A DNA stretch of 64,000 bases from assembly GCF_023824195.1 (NCBI RefSeq), contig NZ_CP085442.1, positions 3,448,001-3,512,000 on the forward strand. The letters run 5' to 3'. This DNA is from Priestia megaterium. GTDB taxonomy: Bacteria; Bacillota; Bacilli; Bacillales; Bacillaceae_H. Positions 16,327 through 26,954 of the stretch are shown here, piece after piece (the stretch's first letter is position 1; each line of letters begins with the position of its first letter). The notes beneath the pieces were generated by a model. The model had not been told where the DNA came from, searched no databases, and saw only the letters and a program-made list of their open reading frames with translations. The position numbers were made by a program, and so were the translations under genes.

Positions 16327-17376
16327 CTAGTTAATTTTCTTAGCTGAGCCTTCAAGCTGGATAAAATTTTTCACTGTAGATTTACTTCCGCAAGACTCGC
16401 GTACGATTAGTTCATCTTTTAATACAAACTTTTTTTGTTCTAACGCTTTTCCGCTCATTAACCCAAGCAATAATTCCATCGCTTTTTTTCCAATTTCATA
16501 TTTAGGCTGTTCAATCGTTGTAATATGAGGTTCAATGATATCCGACATTTTTGAGTTATCAAACCCTACTACAGCTATATCTTCAGGCACTTTTAAACCG
16601 CTGTCTTTTGCCGCTTTTATCGCTCCTATCGCCATTTCATCGTTAAAAACAAATACAGAAGTTGGTCGTTGCTCTAACGATAATAGCCTGATCATTTGAT
16701 GATAACCGGACTCTAAGCTAAAATCTCCTTCTTGAATAAAAGCGGAATCCACGGGTAAATCGTGACTAATCATCGCCTGGCGGTACCCTTTTAACCGGTC
16801 ACGGCTTAAGATAACATTCATAGGGCCCGTGATGTGCGCGATTTTCGTATGCCCAAGGCTTATTAAATGCTCCGTTATTTTTCGCGCGCCGCTAATATTA
16901 TCAATAGATACGGTAGAGATATCTAAGCCATCTATATACTCGCACGCAAGAACCGTAGGGAACTGTCTGGAGACTTGTTCAATTCTGTCTTTATCCATGC
17001 GGGCTGTTAGAAGGATCATGCCGTCCGCTTGCTTTTGGAATAATAAATCAACAAACTCTCCTTCTCGCTCAATGTCATTTTCTGTATCTCCTAAAATCAC
17101 TCGGTAGCCGCTTTTAATGGCCGTATGCTGAATTCCTTTAAGAACTTCAGAAAAAAACGGGTGGGTAATATCAGGAACAACTACTAAAATGGTTTTTGTT
17201 TCTTTTTTTCTGAACTGTCTTGCGATGATATGGGGCTGATAATTTAATTCTTCAATGGCTTTTAAAACTTTTTCCTGCGTTTCTTTGCTTACTAGGTGGG
17301 GCTGACTAAGAACTCGCGAGACAGTAGCTGGAGCTACATTAGCTAGTTTGGCCACATCACTCATTTTAACTGACAT
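16327..17376 (-). CDS. LacI-family regulator, probable inositol-region repressor
   Basis: A 349-residue LacI/GalR protein. The N-terminal helix-turn-helix is MSDVAKLANVAPATVSRVL, with hinge helix HIIARQFRKK. The periplasmic-binding-like core carries GDTENDIERE, SIDNISGARK, GHTKIAHI and VVGFDNSKMSD. It lies just beyond iolH on the same strand but has its own transcription unit. Four identical-core palindromes before iolD and iolE are of the size and symmetry LacI proteins bind, so it probably represses both iol operons. ATG 17376 is preferred over GTG 17388, which lies in the ribosome site. The effector is unknown. Confidence 0.88.
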   Translation of the reverse strand: MSVKMSDVAKLANVAPATVSRVLSQPHLVSKETQEKVLKAIEELNYQPHIIARQFRKKETKTILVVVPDITHPFFSEVLKGIQHTAIKSGYRVILGDTENDIEREGEFVDLLFQKQADGMILLTARMDKDRIEQVSRQFPTVLACEYIDGLDISTVSIDNISGARKITEHLISLGHTKIAHITGPMNVILSRDRLKGYRQAMISHDLPVDSAFIQEGDFSLESGYHQMIRLLSLEQRPTSVFVFNDEMAIGAIKAAKDSGLKVPEDIAVVGFDNSKMSDIIEPHITTIEQPKYEIGKKAMELLLGLMSGKALEQKKFVLKDELIVRESCGSKSTVKNFIQLEGSAKKIN

Positions 17377-17576
17377 ACGTTCACTCACCTTTATCTGTAG
17401 TAATTAACATTTTATAATAAAAAGTTCTATCCGCTTTGCATCTATCTTTATTATACATTACTAGCATAATAAAGCCTCTCTTTATCATCATGATGGAGGC
17501 CGAATAGAACAATTAAGACTATTTTAAACTAGCTATGCCCACAAGTTCTGATCTTCTTTCAAGCATAAACCATGAA

Positions 17577-17616
17577 AAGTGATGCAAAACATATCTTTTT
17601 ATGCTTCGCATCACTT
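17577..17616 (-). terminator. terminator after iolH
   Basis: AAGTGATGC/GCATCACTT (9 bp) encloses a 22-nt loop that can pair further; leftwards it is followed by TTTTC. It lies 13 bp past the iolH stop and separates the iol operon from the LacI gene. Confidence 0.65.
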
Positions 17617-17628
17617 CAGTCAATCACA

Positions 17629-18510
17629 TTAAATGTTTAGGCCTTCTTTAATATTTAATCCTTCTCTAATTGACTTTAACGTTACTTCGTTTGACCATTC
17701 TGGTCGATCAGGGTAGGCAAATACAGAGTTTGTTACGATGCCGTCAAATTTAATTTCTCTTAATTTGCGATACAGTGCGTCAAAATCAATTTCTCCTTCA
17801 CCAGGATTTAAATGCTGGTGAATCGTTACCTTCGCATCAGGCGGATTTACAATATAGCGCAGTCCAAACGCTGCTTTATGGTTCAGCGTATCAGCTATCA
17901 GAACGTGTGCAAGCAAATCACCTGCTTCATCGATATGCTTTGCTACATCACCAATGCCATCGTCATAAAAGAAAGCATGAGGGACAGAATAAACTAATTT
18001 AATCCAGTCTTTATCCAGCGCACGAATCATTGCAATAGCTTCTGTATTTAACTCAATAAAATCATTTGGATGCGATTGGAGGTTAAGCTTAATTCCTTCT
18101 TTTTCAAAAATCGGCATCAGCTCTTCCATCGATTTAACAAAAGCTGCTTCGCTTTCAACAGGCCGGCTCTTGTCGCCGCTGAATTCACTGTTCATTAAAT
18201 CTACTTCCAGCTCAGAAGTAATTTCAATTGTACGCTTCCAGTTCCTTACTGCCGCTTCGCGTTCCTGCTCATTTGGTGAAGACCACTGCTGCACCGGAAG
18301 CACAGAAGAAATTTTTACCCCAGCATCGGCACAGTATCTTTTTAAGTCTTTTATACGCTGTTTATCAACTTTTGGGTATTCATAAAACCAAATAAAATCT
18401 TTGCGCGGAGATAACTCTACGTATTCATAACCTAATCTTGCAACTGTATCAATCGTATCTTTTAAACTTGTATTGTCACGGTAATGTGACGGATCATATG
18501 CTAAACGCAA
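17629..18510 (-). CDS. iolH: IolH-like sugar phosphate isomerase/epimerase
   Basis: A 293-residue TIM-barrel protein of the AP endonuclease 2/xylose isomerase-like family. It starts [11 protein letters not shown] and has [10 protein letters not shown] and [13 protein letters not shown] motifs. It is the last gene of the iolDBCA-MFS-GH operon, and the length and position match IolH, whose exact reaction is unsettled. I use TTG 18510, since GGGGAG lies 7 nt upstream. The ATG at 18552 has only a GGGG directly against it. The C-terminus shows a small in-frame duplication (EGLNI twice). Confidence 0.8.
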   Translation of the reverse strand: MRLAYDPSHYRDNTSLKDTIDTVARLGYEYVELSPRKDFIWFYEYPKVDKQRIKDLKRYCADAGVKISSVLPVQQWSSPNEQEREAAVRNWKRTIEITSELEVDLMNSEFSGDKSRPVESEAAFVKSMEELMPIFEKEGIKLNLQSHPNDFIELNTEAIAMIRALDKDWIKLVYSVPHAFFYDDGIGDVAKHIDEAGDLLAHVLIADTLNHKAAFGLRYIVNPPDAKVTIHQHLNPGEGEIDFDALYRKLREIKFDGIVTNSVFAYPDRPEWSNEVTLKSIREGLNIKEGLNI

Positions 18511-18599
18511 TGTAAAACTCCCCTTTCTTTTATGCACACTAGACGTGTCCATCCCCTAAGTTTTAATTAAGCTGTTTCGTAAGCAAAACGTTTTTACGC

Positions 18600-19652
<1,053 letters not shown>

Positions 19653-19714
19653 TTAATATGTGAACTTAAATAATAGTGCTTAAAAATAGAAATAGATGCT
19701 TGCTGCCATACTTT

Positions 19715-20902
19715 TTATTTTGCTTTAAAAACTTTATATGACGCTTCTTTCTTATCCCATGCCGCTGCAAAAACAGTAGCAGTTAACCCTAAGGCTGCTG
19801 CAAAAAAGAAGCCTGCTTTAAGTCCCATCCAAGAATTTAATATTCCTGCAGCAAAAGGACCTCCGAATATTCCTAACGCATACAGCGCTTGGTAGCCTCC
19901 CATCGCCGTAGCTCTTTTTTCTACAGCTATTCTTTCAATAGACATTCCTAACATAAGAGGAAACACTAATCCTAATGAAAAACCGTTCACACTTTGAATG
20001 ATACAAAGCAAAAGTTTATTTTCCGTCATAGGAATCATACAGGTAAAGAATGCGGCCAGAAAAAATGCGGCCTTCAAGATGCTCCATTTTCCAAAGCGCC
20101 AAACAAATAGCTTTTCCATAATAAGAGGAGCAGCTGCATGAGGGATCATAAAGGAAAAGACAATCAAACTCAGCTCGCTCTCTCTAAATCCTGCGCTTAA
20201 TGCGTACGCAGGAGTAAAACCAAACATAGTCGTGAAAATAATGCTGTGTGCTAAAATAGACAGCAGCGAAATTTTTAATAGCGAAGGCTCTTTTATTACG
20301 CCGATTAATTCCTTAAGCTTTATAGGCGATCTCTTTATGTTCTGTTTAGGCTCGTGAATGAAAAGAGAAAGAACGGCGCCTATTACACTCAAGATCGTCC
20401 CTATCCAAAACGGAGCGTGCCATCCCCACTTACTCACGATGTAACCGCTTAAACTCATGCCCAAAAGCTGAGCCAAAACCACTATAAATGAGATGATATT
20501 CATAGCACGAGTAGTTTTTTCACGTTCAAAGTAGCTTGAATATAAAATCGTAAAGGCAACCCACGTTGCCGCTGCCAATCCAGCTAAACAGCGTGATATA
20601 AACACGCCTATTAAGCTATCGGTCAACGAAAATAGCAGGCAGCTCGACATGCTGGCTATCATGCCGAAGATAACAAACGGTTTTCTCATTTTCACAAAGT
20701 CTGAAAAGATCCCGAGCGGAAGGCGACATAACAGCTGCATGAGTCCATAGCTGCTTAACACTAAACCAATAAAGGCATACTTGCCTCCTAGCCCTTCCAT
20801 ATAAGGAGACAAAATAGGTACGTAAATAAACTGCGAGAACCAAAAGATAAACGAAACAGCTGCAAAAAGATATTTATCTTTGACGGTACTTATAGCACTC
20901 AA
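19715..20902 (-). CDS. MFS transporter in the inositol operon
   Basis: A 395-residue major facilitator with about 12 spans. It has a motif A-like loop (GLMQLLCRLPLGIFSDFVKMRKPF) and SLFIHEPKQ between the halves. It sits where B. subtilis has iolF, but is shorter and not obviously of the sugar-porter family that includes IolF and IolT (no PESPR or RxGRR motifs). It may carry inositol, a methylated inositol, or export a product. TTG start with GGAAGTGAT upstream. A long hairpin separates it from iolA. Confidence 0.8.
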   Translation of the reverse strand: MSAISTVKDKYLFAAVSFIFWFSQFIYVPILSPYMEGLGGKYAFIGLVLSSYGLMQLLCRLPLGIFSDFVKMRKPFVIFGMIASMSSCLLFSLTDSLIGVFISRCLAGLAAATWVAFTILYSSYFEREKTTRAMNIISFIVVLAQLLGMSLSGYIVSKWGWHAPFWIGTILSVIGAVLSLFIHEPKQNIKRSPIKLKELIGVIKEPSLLKISLLSILAHSIIFTTMFGFTPAYALSAGFRESELSLIVFSFMIPHAAAPLIMEKLFVWRFGKWSILKAAFFLAAFFTCMIPMTENKLLLCIIQSVNGFSLGLVFPLMLGMSIERIAVEKRATAMGGYQALYALGIFGGPFAAGILNSWMGLKAGFFFAAALGLTATVFAAAWDKKEASYKVFKAK

Positions 20903-20957
20903 CTAATCACTTCCATTTTGTTACTACGAAAAAACCGACTTTTATTTTTTTTATTAG

Positions 20958-21006
20958 ATTGTACTACAGGGTACTAGCAAATGTCGCTAGTATCCCATAG
21001 TACAAT
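20958..21006 (-). promoter_or_regulatory. 21-bp intercistronic hairpin between iolA and the MFS gene
   Basis: Left arm 20958-20978 and right arm 20986-21006 pair over 21 bp with three wobble positions and a 7-nt loop. In the leftward transcript it is followed by A-rich, not U-rich, sequence, so it is not a usual terminator. It could stabilise the upstream iolDBCA message, attenuate distal expression or mark a processing site. Confidence 0.55.
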
Positions 21007-21016
21007 AAGTGAATTC

Positions 21017-22474
21017 TTAGTAGCGGGCCGTAACCATTTTCTTTCTTGTATAGAACTCTACGCCGTCCGTACCGTTGGCATGAAGATCGCCGTAGAAAGA
21101 GTCTTTCCAGCCTGAGAATGGGAAAAACGCCATAGGTGCTGGCACCCCTACATTCACTCCTAGCATGCCTGACTCAATATTTTCACGGAACTCCCGTACG
21201 CTTGCGCCGCTGTCTGTATAGATACAAGCTCCGTTTGCGAATCGGGAGTTATTGGCAACGTCAATTGCTTCTTCTAACGTTTTTACACGTACGATAGAAA
21301 GCACCGGTGCAAAGATTTCATCTTGCCAGATTTTCATTTCTTGTGTAACGTTATCAAAAATAGTTGGTCCAACAAAATAGCCGTTCTCTTTTACTGCATG
21401 ATCTTCACGGCCGTCACGAACTAAGCGAGCTCCTTCTTCTACGCCAGATTCAATATAGCTAAGCGTACGTTCTTTATGGTTTTCACGAATAACCGGTCCT
21501 AAGAAAACATCTTTTTCTAATCCGTTTCCAATGACGATGTTGTTTGACTCTTGAACAAGTCGTGAAATTAATTCATCTGCCACGTCTTCTTGCACCGTTA
21601 CGACAGATGCTGCCATGCAGCGTTCACCTGCTGATCCGAAAGCAGCTCCGATAATTTGTTTTGTTGCTACGTTTAAGTCAGCATCGTTTAATACGATTGA
21701 GTGGTTTTTAGCACCCGCTAATGCTTGAACACGCTTTAAGTTTTCTGTACCTTTTTTATACACATATTCAGCTACTGGCTGCGAACCTACAAACGAAATA
21801 GCTTTCACTAATTTATGTTCAAGAAGGCCATTTACCACATCATGCGCGCCGTTTACAATGTTTAATACGCCTTTTGGCAATCCAGCTTCTTCAAATAATT
21901 CTACTAATCTTGCTGCTAAAAGCGGCGTGCGCTCAGACGGCTTTAATACAAATGTATTACCGCAAGCAATTGCAAGAGGGAACATCCAGCAAGGAACCAT
22001 CATTGGGAAGTTGAACGGCGTGATCCCGCCAATAACGCCGATTGGATAACGATACATGCCAGACTCAATGCCAGTTGCAATGTCAGGAAGCTGTTTTCCC
22101 ATCATTAACGTAGGAGCACCTGCTGCAAATTCTACGCATTCAATTCCGCGCTGTACTTCTCCGCGCGCTTCATTAAAGCTTTTTCCGTTTTCGAGCGTCA
22201 CAAGTTTTGCTAACTCGTCCCAGTTATCTACTAATAGCTGCTGATATTTAAATAAGATACGCGCACGTTTTGGCACCGCAGTTTTTGACCATCCTTTGAA
22301 TGCTTCATTCGCAGCTTGCACCGCTTGATCTACATCTGCTTTTGTTGAAAGAGGCACCTCTGCAATGACTTCACCCGTTGCAGGGTTATAAACTGGTTCT
22401 GTAAGACTTGTAGATGAATCCACCCATTCGCCGCCAATATAGTTTTTTACTGTTTTTACTGTTGTTTGTGTCAT
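21017..22474 (-). CDS. iolA: methylmalonate-semialdehyde dehydrogenase (CoA-acylating)
   Basis: A 485-residue aldehyde dehydrogenase of the MmsA/IolA group. It has [24 protein letters not shown], the [10 protein letters not shown] cofactor-binding region and catalytic Cys in GSAGERCMA. The ending [18 protein letters not shown] is diagnostic of this subfamily. It converts malonate semialdehyde from inositol breakdown to acetyl-CoA and CO2. It is the fourth gene of the operon, 24 bp after iolC. ATG 22474 is chosen over 22480 on ribosome-site spacing. Confidence 0.95.
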   Translation of the reverse strand: MTQTTVKTVKNYIGGEWVDSSTSLTEPVYNPATGEVIAEVPLSTKADVDQAVQAANEAFKGWSKTAVPKRARILFKYQQLLVDNWDELAKLVTLENGKSFNEARGEVQRGIECVEFAAGAPTLMMGKQLPDIATGIESGMYRYPIGVIGGITPFNFPMMVPCWMFPLAIACGNTFVLKPSERTPLLAARLVELFEEAGLPKGVLNIVNGAHDVVNGLLEHKLVKAISFVGSQPVAEYVYKKGTENLKRVQALAGAKNHSIVLNDADLNVATKQIIGAAFGSAGERCMAASVVTVQEDVADELISRLVQESNNIVIGNGLEKDVFLGPVIRENHKERTLSYIESGVEEGARLVRDGREDHAVKENGYFVGPTIFDNVTQEMKIWQDEIFAPVLSIVRVKTLEEAIDVANNSRFANGACIYTDSGASVREFRENIESGMLGVNVGVPAPMAFFPFSGWKDSFYGDLHANGTDGVEFYTRKKMVTARY

Positions 22475-22498
22475 GTTCATTCTCCTCTCAATTTTTGA

Positions 22499-23506
22499 TT
22501 ACGCTTGTTGCAGTACTTCTTCAGCTGTTTCCATAAACTGCTTAATTTCTTCTACAGTTGGCATTGCATCGGAAGAGCTGTGTTTTGAAATAACGATGGA
22601 AGCAGAAGCACCGCCAAATCTCATAGCTTCAGGAATTGTAAACCCTTGCATTAATCCGTAAATAAAGGCAGATGCGTAGGAGTCGCCAGCTCCAAATGTT
22701 TTGAGCACTTTTGTTTTAAAGATGCCGCCTCGATGAGACTGGCCGTCTTTTGTATAAGCAATCGACCCTTCTCCTCCGTGCTTGATGACAACAATCTTAG
22801 CATGATGAGAAAACCATCGTTCAGCTGTAACTTGATCATTTGATTCTTCATAATTTAAAAGCTTTTCCATCATATCGAATTCTTCTCGCGTACCGATAAT
22901 CACGTCTGATTTTTCTGCTGCTAAATTATAGTAGACGGCCGTTTCAGCTTCTGACTCCCACGTATACGGGCGGTAGTCAACATCAAAGAATACAACCACG
23001 CTATGTTTTCTCGCATATTCAAGAGCAAGAAACACAGCTTCTCTTGAAGGATTTTTAGCAAGAGCAGTTCCAGAGATGAGCAGCGCTTTTGATTGCTTGA
23101 TGTACTCTTCAGAAACTTCCGTTGGATCAAGCTTTAAATCTGCCACGTTATCACGGTACATAAGGATGCTGCATTCTTCAGGACTTTTTATTTCAGTAAA
23201 GGCCAGTCCGGTTACGGCTCCTGTTTGATCAACTACAATGCCTTCTGTGTTGATGTTATGTTGATTTAAATATCTGGTGCTGAAGCGGCCCATTTGGTCA
23301 TTTGACACTTTTCCAATAAAGCCTGTCTTCATTCCAAGTCTAGAAAGACCAATAGCAATGTTAGCAGGAGATCCTCCTACGTATTTTGTAAACGTCATCG
23401 TGTCTTCCATCGGGCGATTAAATTCATTTGCATTTAAGTCGATGCAAAGCCTTCCTACTGCAAGAAGGTCAAATCGCTTTTGCGAATCGAATGTTAAATA
23501 ACTCAT
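22499..23506 (-). CDS. iolC: 5-dehydro-2-deoxygluconokinase
   Basis: A 335-residue PfkB/ribokinase-family kinase. N-terminal FDLLAVGRLCIDLN, YVGGSPANIAIGLSRLG and the C-terminal signature TFGAGDSYASAFIYGLM, with the catalytic Asp in GAGDS. It phosphorylates 5-dehydro-2-deoxy-D-gluconate (DKG), making the substrate of IolJ. It lies between iolB and iolA, 9-24 bp from each. ATG 23506 or GTG 23512 could start it; both follow AAGGAG. Confidence 0.95.
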   Translation of the reverse strand: MSYLTFDSQKRFDLLAVGRLCIDLNANEFNRPMEDTMTFTKYVGGSPANIAIGLSRLGMKTGFIGKVSNDQMGRFSTRYLNQHNINTEGIVVDQTGAVTGLAFTEIKSPEECSILMYRDNVADLKLDPTEVSEEYIKQSKALLISGTALAKNPSREAVFLALEYARKHSVVVFFDVDYRPYTWESEAETAVYYNLAAEKSDVIIGTREEFDMMEKLLNYEESNDQVTAERWFSHHAKIVVIKHGGEGSIAYTKDGQSHRGGIFKTKVLKTFGAGDSYASAFIYGLMQGFTIPEAMRFGGASASIVISKHSSSDAMPTVEEIKQFMETAEEVLQQA

Positions 23507-23521
23507 AGTCACGTCGTCTCC

Positions 23522-24340
23522 TTACTTTAATGCTAATTTTTCTTCCATAATCCATTCATGATCTTTGCTATTATTAAATTTCCATGTTCGAACAGGACCA
23601 GCCATGACGTTTAAATAATAAACTTCATAACCCGGAGGAGCAGATACCGGGTGATAGCCTTTAGGAACCAAGACTGCATCTCCATCTTTAATGACCATTG
23701 TTTCATCTAGAGATTGATCGTCCGTATATACCCGTTGAATCGCAAATCCATGTCCTGGGTTAACTTTATGATAGTACGTCTCCTCTAAATACGATTCATG
23801 CGGCAAGTTATCTTGATCGTGCTTATGAGGAGGATAGCTTGACCAGTTTCCTTCCGGCGTAAACACTTCGACTACTAGCAGACTATCAGCCGGCTTTTGT
23901 TCTGGAAGAATGTTATGGACTTGTCTCGCGATATTTCCTGCTCCGCGATGCTCTACGCCCACATCCTGCGGCGTAATTAAACGAGCAGGGTATGTACCTT
24001 TTCCAGGTGCTGCGCACACCGCAATTTCCAAGTCGGTTACAGCTTCTACTTCATAGTGATCATCATTCGATACATATACGGAGTACGGAGGGATTTTTTC
24101 AAAGATATCCATTCGCTGTCCGATGTTTTCCCATTTCTCTTCTTTTGTAGAAACGTTGGACTTACCGGTTAAAATCACAATACAAATCTCTTGATTTTCC
24201 GTGTTCTTTTTAAGCTTTTGACCTTTTTTTAATGAGTAAACGTCAAAGCCAATGTGCTCCCATCCTGCAGATTGTGGGGTGATGCTTAGTACGTTTCCAT
24301 CACTGTCAGCTGTTTTTGTTGGTACGATTAAATCAGCCAT
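23522..24340 (-). CDS. iolB: 5-deoxy-glucuronate isomerase
   Basis: A 272-residue double-cupin protein. The metal-binding motif SYPPHKHDQDNLPHESYLEETYYH is split across the second cupin, and GHGFAIQRVYTDD and GYHPVSAPPGYEVYYLNVMAG follow, as in IolB. It isomerises 5-deoxy-glucuronate to 5-dehydro-2-deoxygluconate. It lies between iolD and iolC. ATG 24340, with GGAAAG just upstream, is preferred to GTG 24352. Confidence 0.95.
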   Translation of the reverse strand: MADLIVPTKTADSDGNVLSITPQSAGWEHIGFDVYSLKKGQKLKKNTENQEICIVILTGKSNVSTKEEKWENIGQRMDIFEKIPPYSVYVSNDDHYEVEAVTDLEIAVCAAPGKGTYPARLITPQDVGVEHRGAGNIARQVHNILPEQKPADSLLVVEVFTPEGNWSSYPPHKHDQDNLPHESYLEETYYHKVNPGHGFAIQRVYTDDQSLDETMVIKDGDAVLVPKGYHPVSAPPGYEVYYLNVMAGPVRTWKFNNSKDHEWIMEEKLALK

Positions 24341-24435
24341 TACTTTCCACACCTTTCTATTTCTTATTTTTTAACGTGTTTATGCTAGGGACACTCTTTA
24401 ACCGAGTAAGCTAAAGCTTCTAGTTTTTTAAGAGC

Positions 24436-26358
24436 TTAATATTTTCTTGCTTTTTGCAACTGGCTTTCTTTGCCTTCAAACGCCGTTTGAACGTCTGAGC
24501 TTTCAGATACGGCTGCTACTCCTACATGCCACCAAGAATCGTAGCCGTCCGTCATTGTTTTTGGAAGAACTTTAATGTCAATCAGTGTACTAACACTTTG
24601 CTTTTTTGAATCTTCAATGGCACATTCAAGCTCTTCCATCGTATACACTTCATATGTTTTTGCTCCGTACGCAGCTCCAGATTGAGCAAAGTTGATGCGC
24701 ATAATATCTCCATCAAGCTGCCCCGTTCGTGGATTACGAACGCGGAATTCTGTGCCGAAGCTTTCAATTCCATTATCCATTTGCAAGTTGTTGATGCAGC
24801 CAAAGCCGGAATTATCAAAAAGAACAATATTTATTTTAATTCCTTCTTGAATGCTCGTTACCAGCTCACTATGAAGCATTAAGTAGCTTCCGTCTCCTAC
24901 CATCGCATACACTTCTTTATCCGGCTCAGCCATCTTAGCGCCCAAGGCAGAAGCAATTTCATAGCCCATGCATGAATATCCGTATTCAAGGTGATACGTA
25001 TTACGTTCATTTGAGATCCACATGCGCTGAAGGTCACCCGGGAGGCTTCCCGCTGCACATGTAATAATAGAATCAGGTGCAATTAGTTCGTTTACTTTAC
25101 CTAGCACAGTCGTTTGGACAAGTTCGGTGCTCAGGCTATCTTTATACTCCGACAGGCTTTGATCAAAATGCCCTTTAATTTCCGGAATAAATTCTTCGCC
25201 TGTGTATGCAATATTTTTTAGACGAGTCAGCTCTTGATTCCACTCTGATTTGGCTTCTTCAATTTCAGTTTCATAGCCTGATTTATAGCCTTCTAATGCA
25301 GACGAAAGAACTTCAAGACCCACTTTGGCATCCGCGACAATTTTAGTAGCCTCCAATTTTGATGCGTGAAATTCAGAAATGTTAATGGTTAATACATCCG
25401 TCTCAGCGTAAAACAGCTTTGAAGAAGTCGTAAAATCTGTAAAACGTGTACCCACACCAATAATTAAATCCGCTGATTGCGCTATTTTATTAGCAGCGCT
25501 GTTACCCGTTACGCCAACTCCTCCTAGATTTAAAGGGTGATTGCTTTCAAGACCGCTTTTTCCAGCTTGCGTTTCGCTAAACGGAATATGAAACTTTTCA
25601 GCAAATGCAGCAAATGTATCCGCAGCCTCTGAATAACGAACGCCGCCTCCTAAAATAAGAAGAGGCTTTTTCTTTGATTTAATCAGCTCCACCGCATTTC
25701 TAATACTTTCTTGCGAAGGCTCGCGGCGTTCAATCAGGTGGGTACGCTCACGGAAGAAACTTTCTGGAAAATCCCACGCTTCCCCTTGTACATCCTGCGG
25801 CAGCGCGATTGTAACGGCTCCTGTATCTGCCGGATCTGTTAATACACGCATCGCATTGATCATAGCCGACATCAGCTGTTCTGGACGGCTGACTCGATCC
25901 CAGTACTTGCTGACGGACCGGAAGGCATCATTTGTAGAAAGAGATAAATCATGCGTTTGTTCAATTTGTTGAAGAACCGGATCCGGCTGGCGAGTTGCAA
26001 ACACATCGCTTGGCAAAAGCAGCACCGGAATATTGTTTGCAGTAGCCGTCGCAGCCGATGTAACCATATTCGCTGAGCCTGGACCAACGGAAGAAGAGCA
26101 GGCCATGATTTGCTTTCGATGTTTTTGTTTTGCAAAAGCTACTGCAGCATGAGCCATTCCCTGCTCGTTTCTGCCTTGATACACTTCAAGCTCCCCTGGG
26201 TTTTCCTGCAGCGCTTGCCCGATCCCCACCACATTTCCATGTCCAAAAATGGTGAATACTCCTTTGATGAAACGCTCTTTTTTTCCATCAAACTCTACAT
26301 ATTGCTGATTTAGAAATTTTACTAAAGCTTGACTAGTTGTTAACCTTATCGTTTTCAT
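24436..26358 (-). CDS. iolD: 3D-trihydroxycyclohexane-1,2-dione hydrolase
   Basis: A 640-residue thiamine-diphosphate enzyme of the acetolactate synthase fold. The N-terminal PYR domain has the [11 protein letters not shown] glutamate region; a central domain contains [11 protein letters not shown] and GVGTRF; the C-terminal PP domain has [14 protein letters not shown], whose GDGS...N motif binds ThDP-Mg. It opens the diketo-inositol ring to give 5-deoxyglucuronate. First gene of the iolDBCA-MFS-GH operon, behind a long 5' leader of about 415 nt with three palindromic operators. Confidence 0.95.
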   Translation of the reverse strand: MKTIRLTTSQALVKFLNQQYVEFDGKKERFIKGVFTIFGHGNVVGIGQALQENPGELEVYQGRNEQGMAHAAVAFAKQKHRKQIMACSSSVGPGSANMVTSAATATANNIPVLLLPSDVFATRQPDPVLQQIEQTHDLSLSTNDAFRSVSKYWDRVSRPEQLMSAMINAMRVLTDPADTGAVTIALPQDVQGEAWDFPESFFRERTHLIERREPSQESIRNAVELIKSKKKPLLILGGGVRYSEAADTFAAFAEKFHIPFSETQAGKSGLESNHPLNLGGVGVTGNSAANKIAQSADLIIGVGTRFTDFTTSSKLFYAETDVLTINISEFHASKLEATKIVADAKVGLEVLSSALEGYKSGYETEIEEAKSEWNQELTRLKNIAYTGEEFIPEIKGHFDQSLSEYKDSLSTELVQTTVLGKVNELIAPDSIITCAAGSLPGDLQRMWISNERNTYHLEYGYSCMGYEIASALGAKMAEPDKEVYAMVGDGSYLMLHSELVTSIQEGIKINIVLFDNSGFGCINNLQMDNGIESFGTEFRVRNPRTGQLDGDIMRINFAQSGAAYGAKTYEVYTMEELECAIEDSKKQSVSTLIDIKVLPKTMTDGYDSWWHVGVAAVSESSDVQTAFEGKESQLQKARKY

Positions 26359-26430
26359 ATACCTTCCTACCTTATCTTCTGAAATTAATCACCATCAGAT
26401 TGATTTTTCTACCCTTTTTTCTCTTTTTTA

Positions 26431-26448
26431 AATGAAATCGATTTCATT
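26431..26448. promoter_or_regulatory. LacI-type operator palindrome O3 before iolD
   Basis: AATGAAATCGATTTCATT, an 18-bp perfect palindrome, about 73 bp before the iolD start. It shares a 16-bp core with three other sites in the window, and is downstream of the likely promoter. Confidence 0.7.
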
Positions 26449-26602
26449 CCATGTGATAAATGAGGTTCTATCCTCTTACTTCCTAGCTCTTTCCTTTGTT
26501 TCAGCTACTATTTAGCGATGAGACAAATACTTTCAATCCCTGTACTTTTTAATACTTGAAGATGGAGAAAAGCTCGAAAATTCATCATAAATTCCACTTT
26601 CT

Positions 26603-26620
26603 AATGAAATCGATTTCATT
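26603..26620. promoter_or_regulatory. LacI-type operator palindrome O2 before iolD
   Basis: The same 18-bp palindrome as at 26431-26448, centre-to-centre 172 bp away. Paired distant operators allow looping by tetrameric LacI proteins. Confidence 0.7.
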
Positions 26621-26726
26621 TGGTGTTAAAAAAATATTTTTCAAACTCCATCCTTAACTTCCCCATCAATTTTTCATGTTCTGTCTTACCTGTAAAACCA
26701 ATCTTATTATACATTTAGCTTCGTTC

Positions 26727-26744
26727 GATGAAATCGATTTCATC
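26727..26744. promoter_or_regulatory. LacI-type operator palindrome O1 before iolD
   Basis: GATGAAATCGATTTCATC, an 18-bp perfect palindrome with the same 16-bp core, 124 bp from the next site and about 36 bp downstream of the candidate -10 box, in a position to block elongation or initiation. Confidence 0.7.
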
Positions 26745-26749
26745 TAGTT

Positions 26750-26765
26750 TTAAAAGCGCTTTCTT
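26750..26765. promoter_or_regulatory. candidate cre site in iolD leader
   Basis: TTAAAAGCGCTTTCTT matches the CcpA-binding consensus core (ARCGNWWWC) with two outer mismatches. It lies between the candidate -10 and operator O1, consistent with catabolite repression of inositol use by CcpA with HPr or Crh. Confidence 0.5.
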
Positions 26766-26779
26766 ATCTATGAACCTAG

Positions 26780-26807
26780 TTTATAATATTCAGTTTACTT
26801 TGTAAAC
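26780..26807 (-). promoter_or_regulatory. candidate iolD promoter with dyad
   Basis: Leftwards, TATAAA (26780-26785) forms a -10; the -35 region falls in the dyad GTTTAC-AAA-GTAAAC (26793-26807) with a 15-16-bp spacer, slightly short. The dyad may be an operator for another regulator. Transcription would start near 26773. Confidence 0.45.
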
Positions 26808-26889
26808 ACTTTTTTAAAAATTTTGTTAGTTTATCTTTTTATTCACTGTAACCGCTTTATAGAGGAGCACGATGTGAAGAAAAAAGAAA

Positions 26890-26911
26890 AGGCATACTTC
26901 TATGTATGCCT
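26890..26911 (-). terminator. terminator of iolR
   Basis: AGGCATAC pairs with GTATGCCT around a 6-nt loop and, leftwards, is followed by TTTCTTTTTTC. It separates iolR from the iolD promoter downstream. Confidence 0.8.
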
Positions 26912-26954
26912 ACTGGCTCTAGATCTAAGCATATGTATAATACCTCAAAAACAC

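Noticed and set aside
17470..17503. Weak dyad (GCCTC...GAGGC) upstream of the LacI-type gene
   Set aside because: Short arms, long centre and no matching gene end; it does not resemble the four palindromic operators.
26359..26954. Could the repeated palindromes before iolD be a CRISPR or iteron origin?
   Set aside because: Only three copies at irregular spacing (172 and 124 bp), the same core recurs before iolE, and no Rep or Cas gene is present; operators explain them better.
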